A stretch of DNA of 64,000 bases from Whalleya microplaca (Eukaryota; Ascomycota; Sordariomycetes; Xylariales; Xylariaceae): the NCBI GenBank assembly GCA_022497155.1, contig MU385718.1, positions 248,001-312,000 of the forward strand, given 5' to 3'. A program made the translations under genes and the position numbers. The notes beneath the pieces were generated by a model. That model was given only the letters and a program-made list of their open reading frames with translations, had not been told where the DNA came from and ran no database searches. Of this stretch, positions 55,672 through 64,000 are shown one piece after another; position 1 is the first letter of the stretch; each line of letters begins with the position of its first letter.

Positions 55672-58600
55672 AACGGGAACACACACAGACATACAACAAG
55701 TACACACTCTCATAGTCGTTTATGGGGCGATTACTAAGGGTTTAGATCATACCGACTGGAGCAGTCTACCTCTGGCTAGAGAGGGGGCCCTGCGCTATAT
55801 ACGATCGTTGGTTGCGAAACAATCACTTGTTCTTACCAGCTTGGATTGGATGGATGGGGCTTGTCACTGCTGGCATATATACAACTTGCGAGCACATACA
55901 CAACACACACACTTTTAAACCTCTCCCCCCTTTTCCTGAGTATTGGCGGGACAGAGACAGGGGAGGGGGAGAGGGAGAGGGGAGAGGGGAATCGCATAGC
56001 ACAACAGCTTTTGGTTCAAAGCAGTTTTTCACGGGGAGTTATTAGTTTTTTTGTTGCATCGACACACGCTTACGACGAACGTCGCTCGCTCTTTTCTTGT
56101 GGGAGGGGGGGGCCTCGTTTTGTTTTGTTTTCGTGTGCATGGATAGATTACAGATCTGATAATTGGGCGTTTCGGGATCATAACATCTAGAAGAGAGAGA
56201 GTGTGTGAGAGAGAGCAAGAGAGAGAGATTCTATAATAGTCTTCAGTACCAGTACCAGTACCTACCCATCATGGTCTATTAATATTGGAACTCATGTCAA
56301 CTTATGTACAGCTTCCAATGGCGAGCCGGGGAATGCGCTGGGTCTCTGAGGCGTTGGTTGTGTCGATGCTTCCGTCCCATTCTATCTGCCTCTTGTCCCA
56401 AGACGCTGCGTATTACGTAGATACCTAAACTCTACTACGGACTAACTACACACGTATGTACAAAGATATCCCACCACCCCACATTGGCGCGTGATAGGAC
56501 TCCCTACCGAGTCTTGGGAATTTTACTATTTAGTCTCGGCATGGCACGCCATGTATCGCGTACATAGTACACAAGAACTGTCTACTTATCTGCCTATTCA
56601 GTGCAACCGTGCCTACACATATAAACCACGTTAGCCACTAAGCTGAGCCCCTATTCCCCATTTTCGGCCCAGCCGGCTCAGTCGGTTCAGTATTGCGATA
56701 CTTGTTAAAATACTATTTACCGTCTAACTCCTATTATCGGGGAGCGGGAACGCGGCAGCGAGGGTGGGTCCCCATGTACAGGGCTAAGTGCGGGTAGATA
56801 CCCACTAGCTTAGCTTCATCTCTGCTGAGCCGGCCAGTCGTTGTTGGGCGGGGTGACCGGGGTCAGTGCCGTGAGCCCCGACGTCGTAATTTGTGGTGTG
56901 GGTTGAGAGATTGGGGAGGCTCTTCTCGCTGTTGCCGGTGCTGTTACTGCTGCTGTCGCTGTGGCCGCTGGTGATGGCCGAGATGGGAGATGGGGGATTG
57001 ATTGATGGAGATGCCGGTGTACGTGTAGGTGTTATGTATATGGGGAAGGAGGATAGATCCGGTTGTTCGGCTGTACATAGATGCGCTTAACCTAGGGCTT
57101 TGAGGCTTTGAGGCTGGAAGCGTCGGGATCTATATAACAGCGCTAATGGGTTTCCTCTGGTACCTCATCTCCTAGGTATGCGCCCCATCTACAGTTATGT
57201 GACCCGTGCATAGTCCGTCCGAGGCTAAGGTCGACCGTGCTCGGGTATGCGGTTGTATCTACGTAGTATGCTACCGTGTACCAACCTGCCTTGAGAGGTA
57301 TACAGATGATGTCAATATATAGGACGCCAGTCACGCTGGTGACGCATGTTAGAGCATGGCTGAAGTTACCTAGTGGTTTATGTGCGTGATACAGTTACCA
57401 GTATGGTAAGCCAAAGAGCTGTGCGTGCTCAGATTGATTGTCTGTCACGTACCTTGTGGGGCCCTCGAAGTATTTCGTCTTTTATAGTTGTTGCCTACCA
57501 TTATGGTTATAGTTCTCCGCCCGTTATCATCAGGAAAGTGGTGGGGGATAGGCGATGGAGGTGACGCATGCTGTCGTCTTCATCTTGGTGTGGCGCATGT
57601 CTTCAGGGGTTAGTTATGAGAGCTTTGCTGGTTGCTGATTTGCTCAGGCTTTGGTGAACGTTTGCGCGCAGATACAATATCAACCTAACTGAGGAGTATG
57701 TACACTATTAACGCGTGCTTTCTAGGTTTGTAGCTGTGTGAGTTAAACGCGTGCCGCCTTTGAATGTTGTCTGGTGCTGGATATACTTAGTAAGTGAATA
57801 ATATGTGTCGCCTCTGATCAAAGGTGGGTATTGAAGCCAACTTTTTGCTGTATAAAGCTGCACACACAGAGATTATATCGTTAATTCGAACACTTCATTA
57901 TAGTGGCAAGTTTTATAAAGTTCTTGTCAGTACTCTCATCCGCGTTTTTAAGTATAGGCCTCTATCTGACTTTAAGTTTTAATCAACAGTGCATGTTATG
58001 AATCATCACATAAAGAAAACTATGGTCAATATATATACAGTTTCTGCTTTGAGAGTGTGATAGATAGCTTCTTGATGTTATTGTTAAACTGTCCTTGGAA
58101 CTAGAGGACTCAAGTACATCGTAGTAATAGAGCAGGTAATAAGTCTACGTATATAAACTATGAGCCTGTTACACGGAAAGAGTTCATGCCTAACGATGGT
58201 GGTGAATCATGGCTATAATAGTTTAGTTAGACACGTAAGAACACGTAGCCGAATTGCTGTACAGTCATATAAAGACATAGGAGCCTATGGGACAGTAACC
58301 GCGCGGGCATAACGGCACACAAGTCACAACATACCTAATAGATCAAATGACTATATATTTCAACTTAAAGTTCGCATCGAAATTTAGGTCTTAATATATC
58401 ATCTTCTACTAGACACGAGTCTGCCCATAGACAATGTCTATTTGTATATCCGCTCCTGAAACTACAGTTTCTAGGATGCGAAGGTGGAAGTCTCTGTGTT
58501 AACCTGGGGACTTTCGTCCTGAAGTAATGGCATATATGAGCTCATTGCTACCTAGCTTCTGTGATTTTCTTGAGTCTCGCACCCGAGTCGGTTTTTCTTT

Positions 58601-59667
58601 CTTGTTCTGGATATATATATATATATATATATAATACTTGAAGAATAATGTTTGGCGCCTTGCACAACTACTGTGCTGTTTTGTTACCTTATGATATTAA
58701 GGATCAAAATAGTTCACAATACGATTAGGTGCTAGATCAATATCCTCCCCCTAGCCTTTTGACGGCATGTAGAATATTACGCTAGACTTGTGAATTTAAC
58801 GAGCACGATAGGTGGTGGAACTTTAGAAACCCCGAGCTATTCGGCATATATTCGCCTGCCGAATGCTCTCGTATGAAGCTCGTAGGCACCAGGGATGACT
58901 AAGTGCTATATATACCATAATTTATAAACCGAGAAACACTCCAGGCCACCGGCGAAACACGGGGTGTCGTGCGTACGAACTGGGCCCTCGCTTAAGGGAA
59001 ATCCCTCTTCGGACCCGAGATACGTGGGAAGGGTGGAGATCCTGGTGGTCAATACTAAGGTACCTGAATGATAAGGCGCTTCCATGTGCGAGTCACGAGG
59101 GTCACAATGTAGTTGCCTGGAAAATACGTTAAGCAATCAAAAGTATATCGCCAAGCTCGCAACCAATTATCAATGGGTTGTATCAGACTAGGATGAGGTG
59201 GCCAAAGGTGAGAGAATTGAGTCCCGCGAAAGGTGAACGCTGCCCCCGAGGATCTATCCATCAAGTACTCGGGACCGAATGAGAACCTGCCTCCTAATCT
59301 AGAGCATCAGGTCTACAGCGATCGACATCCCGGGCCAACCGAGGTCGTTATTTGGCACTAGTCCCTTGCAGCTTACTATATGAAGTTTTCGACCAGGTCG
59401 GTGATGTTTCCTTCTGCTCCTGACACAACCTGACTGGTATCTCGGCCTCGCGTAAAGGTCCCTCGGGGTGAAGGAGTTCAGTGGGTCCGTGAAAGTTCAT
59501 CGTTCTTATCCTGGTTATATATCACTAGAGCAATATGGCTTAGGTCTTTCGACCGAGTAAACAAATAACTTCTTCAACGAATACTTACCAGGCATTTAAT
59601 ATCGAAAATACAACATAATACACACCAGATACTCAAAGTCGACGCGGTTAGCAACGACCCAATAGTA
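55672..59667. other. Four-kilobase gene-free region with low-complexity tracts
   Basis: No supported gene on either strand. Just past the OSBP gene are purine-rich runs at ~55955-55992 (GGGGGAGAGGGAGAGG-like) and ~56191-56230 (GA repeats with GTGTGTG). An (AT)n run sits at 58611-58633. Short frames of 60-77 codons have no signatures. The OSBP 3' UTR occupies the left part. Confidence 0.55.
58611..58633. repeat. (AT)n microsatellite
   Basis: About eleven uninterrupted AT units in gene-free sequence. Confidence 0.95.
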
Positions 59668-60117
59668 ATGGAATCGAGCATCTACGCGAACATGGACGCC
59701 GCTATGCGGGATTTCTTTAAGGCGTACGAAGACGTGTCGCAGAACAAAGACGTGATGCAACTATCAAGGACAACCACACCAGACTGCTCGCGACACATCT
59801 ACCCGGTGACGTTCACGGAGAGTATCGGCAAGCCGGCTGACTGGCATATGTCTAACGAGGAGTACCACGGCTTCCTCGCGCTGAACTTGCCGAAGATTTC
59901 GAACATCCGCTACAAGATCTCCGAGACGTGCATAGACATCACACAGCGCAAAGGCTCGGCGCGTGTCGTACTGAACACGACCGAGACATCCGGCGAGCAC
60001 GCCATGGAGCAGGTATGGTTCTTTGACTTCACGGATGACGGCGCGAAGATGAAAGTCGTTGGCGAGTTCTTGGATACCGTTAAGGCCGCGAGCAACAGGA
60101 AGGACATGCCGGAGTGA
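59668..60117 (+). CDS. NTF2/SnoaL-like small protein, 149 aa
   Basis: Single exon. The order of elements fits the NTF2-like cone fold. An N-terminal helix (MRDFFKAYEDVSQNKDVMQLSRTTTPDC is one long helix-loop region) is followed by RHIYPVTFTESIG. Then comes MSNEEYHGFLALNLPKI and four beta strands, including CIDITQRKGSARVVLNTTETS and MEQVWFFDFTDDGAKMKVVGEFLDT. The fold covers many small enzymes and ligand binders (polyketide cyclases, dehydratases, isomerases). I cannot assign a reaction, and there are no adjacent biosynthetic genes. There is no signal peptide. Length is normal for the fold. Composition is GC-rich against very AT-rich surroundings, which supports a real gene. Confidence 0.8.
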   Translation: MESSIYANMDAAMRDFFKAYEDVSQNKDVMQLSRTTTPDCSRHIYPVTFTESIGKPADWHMSNEEYHGFLALNLPKISNIRYKISETCIDITQRKGSARVVLNTTETSGEHAMEQVWFFDFTDDGAKMKVVGEFLDTVKAASNRKDMPE

Positions 60118-60746
60118 GGCAGCGGTATTCGAAGTGTAGGGTCGGGTGTGGTCCGAGATATAGAGGGGACCTCCTTGATATCGCGTCATTGTATTGATGA
60201 AGTGATTAGAACTCAAGAAACTGTACCCAGAAACTATCGAGAAACTACCTCGATCAAAGCCTCTATAGCTATGTGTTCTGCAGTCGGTTACTAGCGTACA
60301 AACGGGTACGCGCTCCAGCTGCTACCCAGTCCGAATACCTATCCAGGCTCTAATCCTATAACAGAATTATCTTAAGAGCTGTCCACTATTACGCGCATAA
60401 TCCGTATGTAACCATTTCGCTGTGTTGAGTCATCTCCTAGCGAAATTTCTTTCTATGTTTTTCATTTATTTATTTTTCTCCAGGCGCAGGATCAAGTGGT
60501 TCAGGGGTAAATCTCAGGGCGGCCTAGTGTAATACTCATCCAATGAAACTGTTAACAGCTTTAAATGACGAGGAGTTTCAACTATTTTATTTTATTTAAT
60601 TCAAGTCAAAATAGGAGTAGTTATTTGATTTGACTTGATTTGGTGGAAACATTATGAAGCGCAAATCTTACGTCGTACCTACAATAAGATGGCATCTTAC
60701 TCGTCTGTGTAATTTCACTCTCGAGCGTTCGCTGCAAATGGGCTTT
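60118..60746. other. Intergenic region between convergent genes
   Basis: AT-rich 3' flanks, including TTTATTTATTTTTC near 60465 and TTTTATTTTATTTAATTC near 60587. No gene seen. Confidence 0.5.
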
Positions 60747-61493
60747 TCATATTGCATCTATATCTTCAGGTTCATCACCAGCCGCGACTGCAAAGAACCA
60801 CTCGCCCAACAACCCAAGGTTCCTACGTCGATCCAATCTCCCCGCGCATGCGTAGGCCGTCTTGACCATTTCGAACACCTCCAGTTTGGGCATCATCTGC
60901 CAGTGGGAAGCTCTAACTGTGTTGGCGGTCGCCATGATTATCCACGCGTCGTGGGCCTTGTAGCAATCCGTAGCCGGGTCGAGGTCCTCCATTCCGCAGG
61001 TATCGTGTTGCCAGAGGTTGATCTTTAGTTGACGTATTTCCTTCAGTCCGTTGAGTAAACCAAGGACCGCTTCCCAATCCTCCATGAAGAGAATAGATCC
61101 GTGGGCAATGATCTCTACCTTCTGTATCCTGGACATGAATAGATTGCCTAGGAACTTGGGATGTTTAGTTATGCTGGCCGATACCTCGTCAGCGTCACAA
61201 TACCAAAGCCCACAAGCTCGAGCCCATTCGTTATTTTGCCACAACTCTCTGCGTCGAGTGATTTCAGCGTCGTCGACTTTGTCGCGGTGCGTCCAGTGTT
61301 CCTCAAGACGGCCGAGGTCTCTGAATTTGATGAAAGGCTCCCTGAAGAGACCGAACCTTGGGCGGTACACTTGTTCTGCTTGGATACTGACAGTATCTGT
61401 GCGCGGGTCGAAGGGCAGAGAGCACCGTTCAACTGTACCGTAACGCCTAATCGCATCCTCTCTGGTCTTCTTGCAGATGTGGAAGACTTTCAT
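60747..61493 (-). CDS. 2EXR-like protein, apparently shortened at its N-terminus
   Basis: Minus-strand frame, 248 aa. The first residues, MKVFHICKKTREDAIRRYG followed by FDPRTDTVSI, match the second half of the fungal 2EXR domain (C-x-x-S/T-R-x-x-A helix, then the N/D-P-x-x-D-T strand). The first half, with the F-x-x-L-P-x-E-L-R-x-x-I-W block, is missing. The frame upstream of the ATG stays open only ~24 codons (FKQLVFFQPRTWASM) before TAA, and AT-rich transposon relic sequence starts within ~150 nt. The rest (WEAVLGLLNGLKEIRQLKINLW) is typical of 2EXR proteins. Either the first exon lies farther upstream in the degraded region or the gene was truncated at that boundary. The body shows no internal stops. 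Confidence 0.65.
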   Translation of the reverse strand: MKVFHICKKTREDAIRRYGTVERCSLPFDPRTDTVSIQAEQVYRPRFGLFREPFIKFRDLGRLEEHWTHRDKVDDAEITRRRELWQNNEWARACGLWYCDADEVSASITKHPKFLGNLFMSRIQKVEIIAHGSILFMEDWEAVLGLLNGLKEIRQLKINLWQHDTCGMEDLDPATDCYKAHDAWIIMATANTVRASHWQMMPKLEVFEMVKTAYACAGRLDRRRNLGLLGEWFFAVAAGDEPEDIDAI

Positions 61494-61976
61494 TGACGCC
61501 CAGGTTCGCGGCTGGAAGAAAACGAGCTGTTTAAAGATCCTATATGCAACCTCAAGTTAATAAATACCATGGATCCCGAGGTCACGTGCCATCCCTAGTG
61601 CCGGGACCGCAAAATAAGCTGCGTTACTAGTAAAACTCACCTTCTTGTAACAGCTGTAATAAATTTAAATAAATTCATAAAAATATAAAACTTTTTCGTT
61701 TTTGTTAAAAATCTTTTAATTAACTAATATATTTAGTTAGAACTTTATTTATCCGACTTAAACGCGTCACTTTAGGGGTTTAAATTATAGCCTTAATTTA
61801 TAATTTTTTTATATCCGATTCCTCCTCGTTAATAAAAGAAAAAATACATAAATTATTTCTTTTATTTTTTTTTCTTTTTAAATAACTTTAATTATATTTT
61901 AATTTTTATTATTAACCACTTAATTAATGCTTATAAAAATTTTATTAAGGTTTAGCTTAATCCGGCGCTTTTTAAG

Positions 61977-62230
61977 TGTTACGGCACAGGTTTATAGGGT
62001 GCCTTATAGCTCCTTAAAAGTCCTTATAGCTATAGTATACCCCATTACCCTTTATATATAACTTATTAAACCACATGCTTAGTTAAATAGCTTAGGTAAT
62101 TAAGTAAAGAGGTTTTCTTAAGTTAAGTTATCACATAGTAATTAGCTAACCTTTTACTCCTTACCTTATAATTTTATAGTAATATACACTTATTACTTAA
62201 ATACGCCACCTTTTTCCTTAAGCCGTTACA
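61977..62230 (+). repeat. LTR-like direct repeat, copy 1 (254 bp)
   Basis: Begins TGTTACGGC and ends GCCGTTACA, an imperfect terminal inverted pair in TG...CA form as in LTRs. It aligns along its whole length to the next copy. It has lost more C and G than copy 2, for example AAGTTAAGTTATCACATAG against AGGTCAGGCTGTCACACAG. Confidence 0.8.
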
Positions 62231-62237
62231 TAATTAT

Positions 62238-62490
62238 TGTCACGGCATAGGCTTATGGGGTGCTATAAGGTCCCTGTAAGCTCCCTATAGCTATAGCACA
62301 CCTTAAGCCCCTCACACGTGACCTGTTAGACTATATGTTTAGTTAGATAGCTTAGGTAATCAGGTGAGGAGGTTTTTTTAGGTCAGGCTGTCACACAGCA
62401 ATTAGCTGACCTTTTGCTCCTCACCTTATAATTTTCAGTAATACACACTTATTATGTAGTACGCGCCGCCTTTTTCCTTAAGCCGTTACA
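62238..62490 (+). repeat. LTR-like direct repeat, copy 2 (253 bp)
   Basis: Begins TGTCACGGC and ends GCCGTTACA. It is separated from copy 1 by TAATTAT, and the same TAATTAT follows copy 2, so it may be a duplicated target or part of the repeat unit. It retains more C and G than copy 1. Confidence 0.8.
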
Positions 62491-62507
62491 TAATTATAAA
62501 GTTTTTT

Positions 62508-62551
62508 AGCGCTAAATTTAACTGATTCCGCTATCGAATTAATTTAGCGCT
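62508..62551. repeat. 11-bp inverted repeat (hairpin), 22-nt loop
   Basis: AGCGCTAAATT at 62508-62518 pairs perfectly with AATTTAGCGCT at 62541-62551. It lies just after the second LTR-like repeat, in the position of a retrotransposon leader. Confidence 0.75.
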
Positions 62552-63247
62552 TTTTTTAATTAGCGTGGTTAATTAGTTATTTATTAATCCTCCTTTTTTT
62601 CGATCGGCAGTTTAGCCTTTCCTTTATTAGGTGTTATAATACCCTTACTTTAACTCCTTAAACAGCTAGCGAAATATACCGATAATTAGTAGCTTTGCCT
62701 TAAAAATTGTCAGTTAAATTTACTAGCAGCTAATTAAGTTAGCGATTTTTTAACGTAATCGGCGAAATCCCCCGTTAGTTACTTTTTATTTTTACGTTAT
62801 TACTTTTATATATTTAATAAGCCAGCTTTTTTATAATAAAATATACCTAAAACCTTAATTAATCCCGTTATAATTAGTGCTTAATTTAGTCCGATTTATA
62901 TTATATATCGGATATTTTTTTTTTTTTTCCTTTAATTAATACGTTAATTTTCCGGCAATTTAAGAAATACCCTTTTATTTAATTTTTCGATTTAGTCCGT
63001 ATAAACGCAAGGCCGAAAATTTCGTCTCTTTTTTTTTTTTATAGCGGCAATAGCTTTTATTAGTAGTAATAAACTTAACGCCGCTCTCTAAGCCTTATAT
63101 ATTAAACTTACCTTTAAATTTAATATTTATATCGGCGCGTTAAAAACTGATTACAAAAGTCACGTTTAATAGTTTTAAACCGATAAAACCTTTATTAAAT
63201 TTAAATTCGGCATTATAAAAACTACTTATAATGCCTTATTATTTAAG

Positions 63248-63790
63248 CAACCACGCTTTCGATTAGTCCTTCCAAATCTTTCTATTTTATTAGGCCCGTC
63301 AGACTTTAATATCTGGATTTTTTAAGTTGCCGGCAAATTAAAAATCGATAGCGAAACAATCGGATCGCCTTAAGCCAAGTTTTATTACGTATACGCTTGT
63401 CTCGAGCCTAAAATATAACATATTGTCCTTCCTATTATAGCTTATATATAAAAAAGCGGCGTTTGGAATTACCAGATTATTTTAGATATTTTAAAGTAAT
63501 TTATACCGACCTAAATAAAGCCACGCAAGCGGCAGTTAAGTTTTAATTTATTATATAAAGTCCTAACAAATTTATTCGTACCTTTTTAATATAGTAACAC
63601 TAATAAACTTAAAAGGCTGGTAAAATAAACCTTTTTAAAAAGTACCGGATTAACTATTTACGTTACGCTGTAAATAATAAACTGAAACGGAAGTTTTTTA
63701 AAAAAGATTTAATACCGAATACTTATAACAAATTTATTTTATAGCTTTACCGGCAGTTAGGCTTTTATGTTTCGGCTTCCCGTAATTCCA
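63248..63790 (+). pseudogene. Degenerate retrotransposon gag fragment
   Basis: Read through its stops, the frame at 63248-63500 gives blocks such as RFRLVLPNLS, VAGKLKIDSETIGSP, AKFYYVYACLEPKI and HIVLPIIAYI. It continues one base shifted with YTDLNKATQAAVKF, INYLRYAVNNKLKRKFF and NTYNKFIL. This order (a pro-x-F patch, K-L-x-I-D, Y-x-Y-A/C-L, V-L-P, D-x-N-K-A, then the helix with Y-L-R-x-A-x-N-x-x-L) is that of Ty3/gypsy-type gag cores. At least ten internal TAA/TAG codons and one frame shift are present; several stops sit where Gln would be natural. Confidence 0.72.
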
Positions 63791-64000
63791 GTGTTATAGA
63801 TATTTCTATTAGTATTATTTACGTATATAGTACTAAAGCCGAAATAGCGTCCGAAAATACCTCCGAAAGCGGTACTTAGCTACTTAAAATTACGTTATTT
63901 TAAATTCCCGATAGCCCGATGGCTATATTTAATACTTACAAAAAACGCCGTATTAAAAAGCGTCTTTAGTAATACTAACGTTATAGTAATATAACTTACG

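Larger units (their letters stand above)
61640..64000 (+). mobile_element. RIP-degraded LTR retrotransposon relic, 5' part, cut by the window end
   Basis: From ~61640 the DNA changes abruptly to very AT-rich, TpA-dense sequence without open frames. It contains two tandem LTR-like repeats (61977-62230 and 62238-62490), then ~750 nt of leader-like sequence. A + strand remnant of a gag polyprotein follows (~63248-63790), and the pol region would lie beyond 64000. Internal stops are TAA/TAG, and differences between the repeats are overwhelmingly C/T and G/A transitions. Both features are expected from repeat-induced point mutation. The element cannot be active. Sequence at 61640-61976 may be a further relic upstream of the first LTR. 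Confidence 0.8.

Noticed and set aside
51362..60117. SDR plus NTF2-like protein as a secondary-metabolite cluster
   Set aside because: They are over 7 kb apart, separated by an OSBP gene and gene-free DNA. No synthase, P450 or regulator is present.
1..64000. CRISPR arrays, operons, bacterial-type promoters or riboswitches
   Set aside because: Spliceosomal introns and fungal families identify a eukaryotic nuclear sequence. No direct-repeat/spacer arrays were seen.

Overview
The window is filamentous ascomycete (Pezizomycotina) nuclear DNA. Genes are well spaced, sit on both strands, and are cut by many 40-220 nt introns with GTAnGT-type donors and CTAAC/CTAAT branch sites. Families are typically fungal: a HET protein, two 2EXR-type proteins, two CorA-like proteins, deuterolysin, a fungal S41 protease, and GH31 and GH43 glycosidases. 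At the right edge is a TpA-rich tract that looks RIP-mutated. I cannot name the species.

Layout. 1-10 kb: secreted deuterolysin (three exons), an orphan protein, a very acidic 2EXR protein and a CorA-like membrane protein (minus). 10-20 kb: a tRNA-Gly(GCC), a charged orphan, a GH31 glycosidase (minus, three exons, Asn where the catalytic acid/base Asp is expected), a 734-residue coiled-coil protein with an RVRF motif, and a small broken ORF. 20-31 kb: a second CorA-like protein (minus, four exons), a secreted S41 protease (minus, five exons) and a HET protein. 31-45.5 kb: three MFS transporters (drug/amine type, DHA1 multidrug type, lactose-permease-type sugar porter). The sugar porter is followed head-to-tail by a secreted GH43, which suggests a small galactan or oligosaccharide uptake unit. 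46-51 kb: an orphan locus whose intact ORF has three exact-length 28-residue repeats and a recurring D-x-R-x-P-x-Y-x-x-L-F motif; a frameshifted paralogue lies about 1 kb downstream. 51-61.5 kb: an SDR enzyme, an oxysterol-binding protein, a 4 kb gene-free stretch, an NTF2/SnoaL-like protein and a 5'-shortened 2EXR-like gene. 61.6-64 kb: an AT-rich relic with two tandem TG...CA LTR-like repeats followed by a + strand gag remnant, i.e. the 5' part of a degenerate LTR retrotransposon running off the right edge.

Exon boundaries were worked out by hand from splice motifs, reading phase and protein-family continuity. Except for the sugar transporter, every spliced model sums to a whole number of codons. 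No database search was possible, so family names rest on recalled motifs. The least explained part is the 47.9-50.8 kb repeat-protein locus.
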